DNA from: an uncultured bacterium
GTDB taxonomy: Bacteria; Bacillota_I; Bacilli_A; RFN20; CAG-826
Assembly (NCBI GenBank): GCA_949300345.1
Contig: CASGDR010000001.1
Coordinates: 62,001 to 126,000 of the forward strand
DNA: 64,000 nt
Direction of reading: 5' to 3'
Part shown: positions 34,094 through 41,559 of the stretch, in pieces
How the letters are laid out: every line of letters starts with the position of its first letter
How positions within the stretch are numbered: the stretch's first letter is position 1
Notes under the pieces: model-generated
Told to the model about the DNA's origin: nothing
The model's input: the letters and a program-made list of their open reading frames with translations, nothing else
Database searches by the model: none
Program-made: the position numbers and the translations under genes

Positions 34094-35029
34094 ATCGACC
34101 AAGCAGTCTTCAAGATCCAATGAGAAGAGGTTCCCCTTGCCAAGGGGCCCTTTTTTCTTGATGGAGGCAAGTTCGTCGAGGATGGCGTCCCTATAGTCCT
34201 TGAAGTTCCCCTCGTAGTACTTTTTGTCCCTTCTTAGGTCATATTGTAGGGACAGCTTGATGCGGGGCAGCTTATTGAGGAAGAGCTCATAATGTTCCGG
34301 GTAGAGGTCGCTTAGATAGGCCCCTACCGCTTCATAGACGAATAGATGGCCGCGCGCCCTATCCTGCCTGGGCCTTTCGCTACAGGAGGACACGATGTCC
34401 TTGCGGTAATGGTAAAGGGGCTTGGATATGGCCTTGAAGGAGTTAGCCTTCTCAAATAGGGAGACGACCATCATGATGTCTTCCCCGTGGCTTTTGCCTA
34501 AAGTATCCGGCAGGGTCAGGAACCTTCCGGCAAACAGGCTTCTTTTGAAGAGCTTGCACCACATGAAGCTACGCACCTTGAAGTCTCCCAAAAGCAGTTT
34601 GATGGCCTGCTTGCGCCCAAAGACCCCGGTGGTATAAAGGCGGTTTTTGGTCGATTTTCCGTTCTTGGTCACGTAGTAGTTGAATAAAAGGACGTCGTGG
34701 CTTCCGATTTCTTCCAGCATGGTTTTCAAGGCCCCGGGCTCAAGGTAATCGTCCCCATCGACGAAATAGATGTAATCGCCCTTGGCCAACTTGACTCCCT
34801 CCAGCCTTTGCCCGGCGGGGCCATGGAGGTCCAATACGGCCTTGAAGCGGGGATCGTGGCCCACTTTGGAGCGCACCAGCTTCATGCCTGGGGCATCAAC
34901 GTCCTGGCTTTCGATAAGGAAAATAGCCTCGAATGAGGCTTCTTGGATAGTGAGCGAATCGATCAGCCTTTCCAAAGGTTCCCGGGCCGGGGATGAGGGC
35001 AAGGGTATTATGAGGCTAAGCGATGGCAT
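34088..35029 (-). CDS. GT2 family glycosyltransferase
   Basis: 313-residue GT-A enzyme: LSLIIPLPSS at the start, DLHGPAGQRLEGVKLAKGDYI-type core near 70-90 and the DxD motif VDGDD near 93-97, then GEDIMM near 183 acting as the catalytic acid region of this clade. Typical for capsule or cell-wall polysaccharide side chains; donor and acceptor unknown. It overlaps the convergent GT4 gene by six bases. It lies four bases after the DeoC-like gene with no Shine-Dalgarno, so translation is probably coupled. Confidence 0.85.
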   Translation of the reverse strand: MPSLSLIIPLPSSPAREPLERLIDSLTIQEASFEAIFLIESQDVDAPGMKLVRSKVGHDPRFKAVLDLHGPAGQRLEGVKLAKGDYIYFVDGDDYLEPGALKTMLEEIGSHDVLLFNYYVTKNGKSTKNRLYTTGVFGRKQAIKLLLGDFKVRSFMWCKLFKRSLFAGRFLTLPDTLGKSHGEDIMMVVSLFEKANSFKAISKPLYHYRKDIVSSCSERPRQDRARGHLFVYEAVGAYLSDLYPEHYELFLNKLPRIKLSLQYDLRRDKKYYEGNFKDYRDAILDELASIKKKGPLGKGNLFSLDLEDCLVDL

Positions 35030-35033
35030 CTAA

Positions 35034-35672
35034 CTAAAGCAGCTTCAGCGGATCGCTGGTCCCAATTAAGGAAGCCCCGCATTTCAGAAGCAGTTTGGCC
35101 TGGCGCTGGCTAAGGACGGCCCCGGTGGCCTTGACGATGGCGTTTTCGCCCATGGCATTGCGGATGATCTTGATATGGTCGGATTTGACCCCGGTATAGC
35201 CAAAGGGAGTGCCGCTTACGACGGCTTTGCCCCCGGCATTGCGGACGCTGGCGGCGGTTTGGTAGAGTTCCTTGGCGCTAAGCAATGAGCTCTCGATGAC
35301 ATAACGCGCGGTAGCCTTGCCGAGAATGACTTTTTCCACCTCGCTTACCTCGCGCATGATATAGCGCCAGTCGTGGGCCTTGATCATCGAGTGGTTGAGC
35401 ACCACTTCGACGACTTGGGCTCCCCTTTCAGCGGCATCCTTGGCAATCATGGCCTTCATGGCGGTCGAGTCTTGCCCCAAAGGATAGCTCACCGCGGCCA
35501 CGGCCTTGGTGTAAGAACCCCTGAGCAGCAAGGCGGCCGTCTTCACGTAGAAAGGAGAAACGACGACCCCGTATAGGCCGAGTTCCTTGGCCTCGATGCA
35601 AAGGGATTTGATTTCGTTGACGTTGGCATCGGCATATAGGTAGGCCGATTCGATTCTATACTTGAGCTCCAT
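35034..35672 (-). CDS. DeoC-fold paralogue lacking the Schiff-base lysine
   Basis: 212 residues alignable with deoC at 32406. The acid-base Asp of the VDMVIN motif is Glu89 (VVEVVLNH), the Schiff-base Lys of VKTSTGFG is Ser153 (AVVSGTPFG), while the second lysine is kept (Lys181 in IVKATGAV). The N-terminal DHTLLK motif is also lost. By the known mechanism it cannot act as an aldolase through Lys; role unknown. ATG 35672 is preferred because TAAAAT lies exactly seven bases upstream and no ribosome binding site exists; a second ATG at 35678 is possible. Confidence 0.8.
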   Translation of the reverse strand: MELKYRIESAYLYADANVNEIKSLCIEAKELGLYGVVVSPFYVKTAALLLRGSYTKAVAAVSYPLGQDSTAMKAMIAKDAAERGAQVVEVVLNHSMIKAHDWRYIMREVSEVEKVILGKATARYVIESSLLSAKELYQTAASVRNAGGKAVVSGTPFGYTGVKSDHIKIIRNAMGENAIVKATGAVLSQRQAKLLLKCGASLIGTSDPLKLL

Positions 35673-35679
35673 TGGCATA

Positions 35680-35685
35680 ATTTTA
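35680..35685 (-). promoter_or_regulatory. -10 element of the DeoC-like gene, leaderless candidate
   Basis: TAAAAT preceded by TTAGGC on the minus strand, seven bases before the ATG at 35672. The same 12-base string TTAGGCTAAAAT occurs upstream of lepA. Confidence 0.45.
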
Positions 35686-35720
35686 GCCTAAAGAGGCCTT
35701 CTTTGTACCCCCATTGATAT

Positions 35721-35741
35721 AAAAAGGAACCCGAAGGTTCC
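35721..35741 (-). terminator. Terminator of rpmF
   Basis: GGAACC / GGTTCC stem (35726-35731, 35736-35741) with the stable UUCG tetraloop, followed by TTTTTAT on the minus strand. Confidence 0.93.
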
Positions 35742-35751
35742 GTGTGCCCTT

Positions 35752-35934
35752 TTAGTCGGCTTTCTTGATCACGACCGGCTTGCCGTCGTAGTACCCGCAT
35801 TCGGGGCAGACGCGGTGGCTCTTGACCTTGGCGCCGCAGTGGGGGCAATCGACCAGTCCGGTCACTTCTAGCTTGAAGTGGCTCCTTCTCATCCGCTTGG
35901 CGGTTTTGCTGGTCCTTCTGAATGGTACTGCCAT
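35752..35934 (-). CDS. rpmF: 50S ribosomal protein L32
   Basis: 60 residues starting [19 protein letters not shown], the L32 hallmark. A zinc ribbon of two CxxC pairs is present (CPHC near 30, CPEC near 43), so this is the zinc-binding form. AAGGAG precedes the ATG at 35934; the longer frame to 35970 runs into the leader. Monocistronic. Confidence 0.98.
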   Translation of the reverse strand: MAVPFRRTSKTAKRMRRSHFKLEVTGLVDCPHCGAKVKSHRVCPECGYYDGKPVVIKKAD

Positions 35935-35971
35935 GTGATATCTCCTTAATGGGCAAGCGCTATTATCCAAG

Positions 35972-36012
35972 AAAAAAGGACACCGTCAACCCAAAGAGTT
36001 GGACAATGTCCT
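35972..36012 (-). terminator. Terminator after the membrane protein at 36034
   Basis: AGGACA / TGTCCT outer stem with a partly paired interior, followed by TTTTTTC on the minus strand. It separates the membrane protein gene from rpmF. Confidence 0.7.
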
Positions 36013-36033
36013 AAAAATTCCGAATTCCTTCGA

Positions 36034-36894
36034 TTATTCCGTGTCGGATTTCTTGCGGCCGACCCAGATGACCTTTTTCTTGGTCACGGTCAAGGGCTCG
36101 CGGCCTTCCTCGACGATCTGGTTGATGATGACCTGGCGGTTGACCAAGACGCCGACATTCTCGCCTCTATCGACCAAGCGATGGGCCCAAGCGATGACCA
36201 CAAGGGCCAAGGGAAGGATGAAGAGGGTGCCGGCCACAGCGCCAAGTAGATCGGGGACCTGAAGCGGGGTCGAAGTGGTCAGATAGACCCCAAGGGCGCT
36301 TAGGCCCGAGATGAATAGTTGGAAGCCGATAAAGAAGAGGATGGGGAAACCGATGACGGCGAAGGCCAGACGGGTAGCGGCAAAGCCGAGTCTCTCGCTA
36401 GGAACCAGCCCCATGATGAAGGCGATGAGAGATAGGAGGGCGCAAAGGCATAATCCGCCGATCGGGAAATAGATGGCCGCCGCGGTAGAAGAGACGCTAA
36501 GCGAAGTGGCCAACGTGGTGGTTACCAGGACGACCGAGAATAATCCGAAGAGCAGCTCCAAGGCATGGGAGGTGGTCTTCATTCCGGCTCCGGCAAAGAC
36601 GGCAACCAGAAGTCCGAATAAGGCCATCAGGCAATAGATGAGGGGCAGATACCATGCGGCAATCCAAGTGGCAAAAGCAGACATGCTGCTAGGAATGGCA
36701 ACCTGAATGAGGTCCGGCCACGGGGCCGAGACGATCCCGAGGACACCGACGATGAGTAGCACGATGCCGGCGGCCATGTCGATGGCCTTGACGTGCTTAC
36801 GACCCGAATCAAGCGGGGTCACATAGTATTCCGCAACCGGAGAATCCTCGACAATCGGGGTCTCCTGGCGGATGGTTGTTTTGGTTTCTTCCAT
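36034..36894 (-). CDS. Hypothetical polytopic membrane protein, 286 aa
   Basis: No family recognised. An acidic N-terminal stretch of about 40 residues precedes roughly six membrane segments (residues about 48-66, 83-113, 122-144, 152-178, 190-222, 232-255), and a basic/acidic C-terminal tail follows. ATG 36894 was chosen because AAAGGAGG lies eight bases upstream. Its own terminator and the gap upstream make it a single-gene unit. Confidence 0.75.
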   Translation of the reverse strand: MEETKTTIRQETPIVEDSPVAEYYVTPLDSGRKHVKAIDMAAGIVLLIVGVLGIVSAPWPDLIQVAIPSSMSAFATWIAAWYLPLIYCLMALFGLLVAVFAGAGMKTTSHALELLFGLFSVVLVTTTLATSLSVSSTAAAIYFPIGGLCLCALLSLIAFIMGLVPSERLGFAATRLAFAVIGFPILFFIGFQLFISGLSALGVYLTTSTPLQVPDLLGAVAGTLFILPLALVVIAWAHRLVDRGENVGVLVNRQVIINQIVEEGREPLTVTKKKVIWVGRKKSDTE

Positions 36895-36967
36895 AAAGTT
36901 AGCCTCCTTTGGGAAACTCTGTTTCAACTTACGCCATTATGGGCGATTTGAGATTTTAAATAAAGGC

Positions 36968-38257
36968 TTAGGCGCAAAATTTGTCGCTATTTTTTATCAA
37001 ATCGGGATATTTGCCCAAAATCAGATGTCCCCTGCTATTTGGCTCCCCGCTGGTCCTTAGGGTCAAAAATTCGGAGGTCGTGCCTTCATAGATGCCCGGA
37101 GCAATCTCTTCTTCAAGAAGGACCATCGTGGGTTTGCCGGCTAGGGAAATCCGGTATTCCTCCCCTAGCTCCTTTGCTAGGGAAATCAGCTCCTTTACCC
37201 GGGCTTTTTTGATGATGGAGGGCACTTGGTCCTTCATCTTCTCGGCCTTGGTCCCCTTCCTGATCGAATAGGGAAAGGCATGGACGAAGGCTAGCTTGGC
37301 TTTCCTTACGAAGTCCATGGTGGCTTTCCATTCCTCTTCGGTTTCGCCCGGAAAGCCGGCGATGATGTCGGCGGCGATGGCGATGTCTGGCCGGGCCTGG
37401 CGGAGTTTTGCGCAGTTATCGAGGTATTCCTTGGTGAGATATGGCCTACCCATCCTTCTTAGGACCGAGTCCGAGCCCGATTGCAAAGGCATGTGGAAAT
37501 GGCTGGCTAGCCGCGGCTCCTTCTTGAGCAAGGCAAGGATCTTATCGTCGACCTCGCTGACCTCGATGGAGCCAAGCCGTACCCGGACATCGGAAGGCAA
37601 AGCCTCGAAAAGCATGCCAAGCAAGTCGCCGAGATCGATCCTCGGGCTCAGGTCTATGCCATACATCCCGATATGGATGCCGGTGATGACGATTTCATGG
37701 AAGCCCTTCTCCGCCAAAGCCTTGGCTTCTTCGATCACGCATCGAGGATTGCGGGAGCGGCTATGTCCCCTGAGGTAGGGAACCAGGCAATAGGCGCAGT
37801 AGGCGTTGCAGCCGTCTTGGATCTTGAGATAGGCCCTTGCCCTTTCGCTATAGGAGGCCGGGGCCTCCTCATAGGATGTATTTTTTCCTTCGGGTTTAAA
37901 AATATAGGCATCATCGCTGGGCTTTTTGTCTACCAAACGGTCGATAAGAAGGCTTTTGCCATAGGTGCCAAGGACGATGTCGGCCCCTAGATGCAGGAAA
38001 GCTTCCCCATCTTCTTGGCTCGCGCAGCCGCAGACGCCAAAAGTGGCACCGGGGTTCTTTTTGCGCAAAGAAGAGAGGCTTTGCCGGGATTTGCGGGCCG
38101 CCTCCGAGGTCACCGCGCAGGTATTTAGGACCAAGATATCGGCGTTCTTTGGGTCCAGGGTCCTTTCAAAGCCGCGGGCGGAAAGTTGGCCCTCCATCAT
38201 GCAGCTTTCGTAAAAATTGACCTTGCAGCCAAGGGTATGGACGTAGTACTTCCTCAT
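36968..38257 (-). CDS. mtaB: tRNA t6A37 methylthiotransferase MtaB
   Basis: Radical SAM methylthiotransferase converting t6A to ms2t6A at position 37 of ANN-decoding tRNAs. N-terminal UPF0004 domain with the three cluster cysteines (LGCKVNFYES near 10, NTCAVT near 46, VCGCA near 76), the radical SAM CxxxCxxC in GCNAYCAYCLVPYLRG near 150, and a C-terminal TRAM-like segment. The HTLGCKVN start and RGHSRSR motif fit MtaB better than MiaB or RimO. Start overlaps the stop of the upstream gene. Confidence 0.92.
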   Translation of the reverse strand: MRKYYVHTLGCKVNFYESCMMEGQLSARGFERTLDPKNADILVLNTCAVTSEAARKSRQSLSSLRKKNPGATFGVCGCASQEDGEAFLHLGADIVLGTYGKSLLIDRLVDKKPSDDAYIFKPEGKNTSYEEAPASYSERARAYLKIQDGCNAYCAYCLVPYLRGHSRSRNPRCVIEEAKALAEKGFHEIVITGIHIGMYGIDLSPRIDLGDLLGMLFEALPSDVRVRLGSIEVSEVDDKILALLKKEPRLASHFHMPLQSGSDSVLRRMGRPYLTKEYLDNCAKLRQARPDIAIAADIIAGFPGETEEEWKATMDFVRKAKLAFVHAFPYSIRKGTKAEKMKDQVPSIIKKARVKELISLAKELGEEYRISLAGKPTMVLLEEEIAPGIYEGTTSEFLTLRTSGEPNSRGHLILGKYPDLIKNSDKFCA

Positions 38258-39015
38258 CGCTTGAGGCGTTCCTTCTGCACCTTGTGGAGGATCTTGCCGC
38301 TGACGAGGCGGTTTTCCGATAATGCCCTGATGAGGGCACCCCTATCGAAATCGTAGTAGGCCCTCGCCACCGGGATGGAGCGTTCGATGATGCGGGTGCG
38401 GCTAGGACGGATCAGGTATTTGTCGAAATAGCAGACCATGGCGTCGAGCCGGCCCTGGGAATTGACGAAATATAGCCTTTCGGCATCCACGTCATAGAAG
38501 GCTTGACCGCCGCTACCGTGATAGACGGGGCAAAGCCGGGTGAACAGGGATTCGAATAGCGGGGTCGAATAGGTTTCGAAGGCGTCGCTAAGCAAACCCT
38601 CGGCCGAGCCGATCAGGGTGTCATAGGGACGCTGCAGGAGCTTCTCCGGGCTTTGGTCATATAGCCTATTGGCGCTCTTGGGCAAGAAAGGCACGTAGAT
38701 CTTCACTCCGGATACCAGTAGATAAGGTAGGCCCTTCTTGGCCTCATCGAGGTGCTTGGATAGGTCAAAGCCGGGATTCTTCTTGATGAAAGAGGCGGCT
38801 TCTTTAAGGGCTTCGTCCATCTTCTTCTTGGCGAATAGTCCCCGTATGAGGATATTGGCCCTAACGATATCGAAGGTGTCCTCGGGTTTTAGGAAATGCT
38901 CGAAGGAAGGGATGGAAACCAAAGCCTGGGAGTTGGAGGAAAAATAACGGAATTCCTCGCAGTCGAGGTAATGGGTCTTGCCCTGGTGGGCCTTCAGGAT
39001 GCTATATAGCGACAT
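38254..39015 (-). CDS. Hypothetical protein, 253 aa
   Basis: I do not recognise this protein. It is soluble, basic, with no signal peptide or membrane segment. Residues 20-110 look helical (EALKEAASFIKKNPGFDLSKHLDEAKKG), and the C-terminal half is mixed (QAFYDVDAERLYFVNSQGR, RTRIIERSIPVARAYYDFDRGAL). ATG 39015 is three bases from the rsmE stop with GGGGGA nearby, and its stop overlaps mtaB. Being locked between two RNA-modification genes hints at an RNA-related role, but that is only context. Confidence 0.65.
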   Translation of the reverse strand: MSLYSILKAHQGKTHYLDCEEFRYFSSNSQALVSIPSFEHFLKPEDTFDIVRANILIRGLFAKKKMDEALKEAASFIKKNPGFDLSKHLDEAKKGLPYLLVSGVKIYVPFLPKSANRLYDQSPEKLLQRPYDTLIGSAEGLLSDAFETYSTPLFESLFTRLCPVYHGSGGQAFYDVDAERLYFVNSQGRLDAMVCYFDKYLIRPSRTRIIERSIPVARAYYDFDRGALIRALSENRLVSGKILHKVQKERLKR

Positions 39016-39017
39016 GG

Positions 39018-39725
39018 CTAATCCCCCAGAGCCGAGCATATGGAGGCGGCGTATATGGCCGCGGTTTCGGCCCTCAATATCCTTTTGCCCAAACTTATCG
39101 GCCTATAGCCCTTGGATTTGGCCAGTTCGACTTCCTCAGTAGCAAATCCCCCTTCGGGTCCTATGAGGATGGAAACCTCATGGGCATCCTTGAGCGCCTC
39201 AAGCAAACTGTCCCCTGAGCCTAATTCCCCTTCATAGGCGATGAGCCTTTCTCCCGGGAGATTGTCCAAGACGTCCTTGAAGGGCAAGACCTCAGCGACC
39301 TCGGGCACCATCAGGCGGTGGCATTGCCCCGCGGCGGCTAGGGCTACGGCGAGGAGCCTTTCTTTCTTGCTAGACGATTTTTTCCCATCGAGCCTGATTA
39401 TCGACCTAAGCGAGAGGAAGGGATGGAAGGAAGAAACCCCTAGCTCGGTCCCCTTCTGGACGATGAGCTCGGAACGGTCGCCCTTTAGAAGGGAAAAGGC
39501 CAGATGGCATTTGAGCCGGGGCTCGCTATCTTCCTCGATGAGGGAGTCGATGAGGGCGCATAAGGGATCCCTTGAAAAGATGTGACAGGCATATAGCCGA
39601 CCTTCGTGGAGGACTTCCAAAGCATCGCCTTCCTTCAGGCGGTTGGCCCTAAGGATGTGGTTTTCTTCCTGCGCCCCGAAATAGACGCGGTCGCCTTGGA
39701 CTTTCTCCCCCACATAGCGGTCCAT
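39018..39725 (-). CDS. rsmE: 16S rRNA m3U1498 methyltransferase RsmE
   Basis: SPOUT-class methyltransferase. N-terminal PUA-like part (MDRYVGEK to about 70), QKGTELGVSSFHPF near 90, and the C-terminal trefoil knot with IGPEGGFATEEVELAKSKG near 187 and SLGKRILRAETAAIYAAS near 212. Length 235 is slightly short but complete. Its start codon abuts the stop of the TM2 gene; no separate ribosome binding site. Confidence 0.95.
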   Translation of the reverse strand: MDRYVGEKVQGDRVYFGAQEENHILRANRLKEGDALEVLHEGRLYACHIFSRDPLCALIDSLIEEDSEPRLKCHLAFSLLKGDRSELIVQKGTELGVSSFHPFLSLRSIIRLDGKKSSSKKERLLAVALAAAGQCHRLMVPEVAEVLPFKDVLDNLPGERLIAYEGELGSGDSLLEALKDAHEVSILIGPEGGFATEEVELAKSKGYRPISLGKRILRAETAAIYAASICSALGD

Positions 39726-40160
39726 TTACCTAAGCAGTTCCCCTTTGGCGTCCTTCATCGTGTTGCCTTTGATTAGATAAAGGAAGCCTCTGACGATGCC
39801 GGGTAGATACATCAGGGCGATCCCGATGATGAGGCCAAGCAGGAGATTGCCCATCCCTAGGAAGAGGCCAAGGAAGGGAGCGAGGAAAAGAACGACGGAA
39901 ACGCCAATCGCGAACACCCCGTTCTTCTTATAGCCAAGATAGAAGAAATCAGAGCCTACAAAGCCAAGCAGGATGGACAAGACGGCGCAGGCGAGGTGGG
40001 ATTTGGACTTGGGCAAATCATAGCCTTCAAGGGTCCTGATGTCTCCGGTTTCGTCCATGGTCCGGTAATCGGAGGAAATGGGATTTTTGGCTCCGCAATA
40101 AGGGCAGATATCCTTGTCAAAAGAGGATATCTCATGATTGCAATTCTGGCACTTTGGCAT
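39726..40160 (-). CDS. Zinc-ribbon TM2-domain membrane protein
   Basis: 144 residues. N-terminal zinc ribbon of two CxxC pairs (CQNC at 4-7, CPYC near 19-22), a linker, then a TM2 domain: hydrophobic hairpins with LLGFVGSDFFYLGYKKNGVF near 63-82 and two further hydrophobic stretches. TM2 proteins are widespread small membrane proteins of unknown function. Starts two bases after the deaminase stop without a Shine-Dalgarno, so probably coupled. Confidence 0.85.
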   Translation of the reverse strand: MPKCQNCNHEISSFDKDICPYCGAKNPISSDYRTMDETGDIRTLEGYDLPKSKSHLACAVLSILLGFVGSDFFYLGYKKNGVFAIGVSVVLFLAPFLGLFLGMGNLLLGLIIGIALMYLPGIVRGFLYLIKGNTMKDAKGELLR

Positions 40161-40161
40161 A

Positions 40162-40623
40162 TTAGTAGGAGGTCTTTCCTTGGCTATTCAGATAGTCGCG
40201 ATAGAGCACCAAGCAGGCGGAACGGTCGAGTTCCTTGAGGTACTCGGCCTTGGTTTCGGGGTTATTTAGCAATTCGTAGAACTTCTCGTCGCGGAAGCCG
40301 ATCTTGGCGGTATCCACCACATTGCAGCCGTAATAGACCTTGGAAATATTGGCCCAATAGATGGCCCCTAGGCACATGGGGCAGGGTTCCCCGGTCGTAT
40401 AGATGAGGCATCCGGAAAGATCGAAGGTACCTAGATTTTGACAGGCATCGCGGATGGCCATCATTTCCCCATGGCAGGTCGGGTCGTGGCGCTTTACCAC
40501 CTCATTATGACCCCTTCCGACGATCACGCCGTCTTTGACGATGACCGCGCCGAAGGGTCCCCCATGGAGGTTATCGATGCTTTTGTAGGCTTCCGTGAGG
40601 GCTTCTTTCATGAATCGATCCAT
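40162..40623 (-). CDS. Guanine deaminase-like nucleoside deaminase
   Basis: 153-residue zinc enzyme of the cytidine deaminase fold. Zinc ligands: His51 and catalytic Glu53 in TCHGEMMAI, then PCPMC near 83-87. The H-x-E is HGE where most members have HAE. Length, GGPFGAVIVKDG near 21 and the C-terminal KFYELLNNP region fit the short guanine deaminase group (GuaD of B. subtilis) rather than TadA, which lacks that tail. AAGGAG precedes the ATG. Confidence 0.85.
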   Translation of the reverse strand: MDRFMKEALTEAYKSIDNLHGGPFGAVIVKDGVIVGRGHNEVVKRHDPTCHGEMMAIRDACQNLGTFDLSGCLIYTTGEPCPMCLGAIYWANISKVYYGCNVVDTAKIGFRDEKFYELLNNPETKAEYLKELDRSACLVLYRDYLNSQGKTSY

Positions 40624-40635
40624 GTTCTTTGCTCC

Positions 40636-41133
40636 TTAGGCTTGCGCCTGTTCGAGATATTTCCTTCCTAGGCTTTCCATGATGGGTAGGGCCCCGGCAA
40701 ATAAGCCGAGGATCCCAGGCACCAGGAAACCATCGGAAGGATAGATGCTATAGCCGTCTTGGGTAGGGATGCGCAGGAATCCGAATAGTAGGAGGATTCC
40801 CGCAAGGGCGCTTAGGGCGGCCCCGATATGATAAAGATGGCGGCCCAGCCCCTTTTCCATTATATGGAAGGAAAGGGCGAAGACATAGGCCAAAAAGCCG
40901 AGGATATAGATAAGGAGGGCAATCTTCAGATAGATGTCCCCGTCCTGGCTATAGGGGGCTTCCTGATATCCAAAGGCCAGATATAGGGCCCTATAGTTGA
41001 AGCTGGCGACCACGAACTGCTGCCCTTCTACTCCCAGCATGGCCCCGGAGCCGAAATAAAAGGCCAAGGCCCCGAGCAAGCAAAGAAGGCATCCTAGGGC
41101 GATGAGATAGATCCGGGTCATGTCTTTTCCCAT
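40636..41133 (-). CDS. Hypothetical membrane protein, 165 aa
   Basis: Four or five hydrophobic segments (about 8-28, 68-92, 98-120, 130-152) and a short polar C-terminus; no family recognised. Start: ATG 41133 lies seven bases after CATAAT with no Shine-Dalgarno, fitting the leaderless pattern; ATG 41121, four codons in, has a weak GGGA upstream and is the alternative. It precedes the deaminase gene by 12 bases and shares its transcript. Confidence 0.7.
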   Translation of the reverse strand: MGKDMTRIYLIALGCLLCLLGALAFYFGSGAMLGVEGQQFVVASFNYRALYLAFGYQEAPYSQDGDIYLKIALLIYILGFLAYVFALSFHIMEKGLGRHLYHIGAALSALAGILLLFGFLRIPTQDGYSIYPSDGFLVPGILGLFAGALPIMESLGRKYLEQAQA

Positions 41134-41140
41134 AGATGGG

Positions 41141-41146
41141 ATTATG
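41141..41146 (-). promoter_or_regulatory. -10-like CATAAT, leaderless candidate
   Basis: CATAAT on the minus strand, seven bases before the ATG at 41133. No -35 of note. Confidence 0.35.
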
Positions 41147-41169
41147 CCCCCAATTCAACCAAGAGGGAA

Positions 41170-41182
41170 GGGGCTATGCCCC
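41170..41182 (-). terminator. Hairpin containing the stop codon of the gene at 41174
   Basis: GGGGC / GCCCC stem with loop ATA; the TAG stop starts in the loop. It is followed by TTCCCTCTTGG, only loosely U-rich. Possible compact terminator. Confidence 0.4.
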
Positions 41183-41521
41183 TATGGGTATGTAAGGGAC
41201 GATCACTTGGCTATATAGATACCAGGTAAAGACCGCGCAGCTAGCGGCGGCGATAAGCAAAGCGAACAAGGATAGCATCTTCCCCGTCGGCTTGAAGAGC
41301 AAAGCCAGAAGGCTTTTGACCAGCAAAACATACTGCCCCACGAACGAATAGCCGAATAGGCAAAGGGCCACTAGGCCCACGAGGATGACCCGGCAGATCA
41401 GATCGAAGAGGGAGGAATCCCCGGTAAAGACCCTGATCGCATAACCTATCGAATAGGAAGCCAAATAGACGCATAGCCACATCAGGGGCACGTTGATGAG
41501 GACGAGGATGAATCTTTTCAC
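41174..41521 (-). CDS. Hypothetical membrane protein, 115 aa
   Basis: Three hydrophobic segments (about 4-28, 42-66, 84-106) and little else; no family recognised. Start is GTG at 41521, seven bases after a perfect TATAAT, with no ribosome binding site between, so the message is probably leaderless. It lies directly behind the dnaJ terminator. Confidence 0.65.
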   Translation of the reverse strand: MKRFILVLINVPLMWLCVYLASYSIGYAIRVFTGDSSLFDLICRVILVGLVALCLFGYSFVGQYVLLVKSLLALLFKPTGKMLSLFALLIAAASCAVFTWYLYSQVIVPYIPIGA

Positions 41522-41528
41522 GAGGATG

Positions 41529-41534
41529 ATTATA
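41529..41534 (-). promoter_or_regulatory. -10 element TATAAT directly after the dnaJ terminator
   Basis: Perfect TATAAT on the minus strand with TG in front, one base from the U-tract of the dnaJ terminator and seven bases from the GTG at 41521. Confidence 0.55.
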
Positions 41535-41559
41535 CAAAAAAGGAAGGACTATGCCTTCC
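41535..41559 (-). terminator. Terminator of the dnaK operon, enclosing the dnaJ stop codon
   Basis: GGAAGG / CCTTCC stem (41554-41559 and 41542-41547) with the dnaJ TAG in the six-base loop, then TTTTTTG on the minus strand. Confidence 0.85.
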
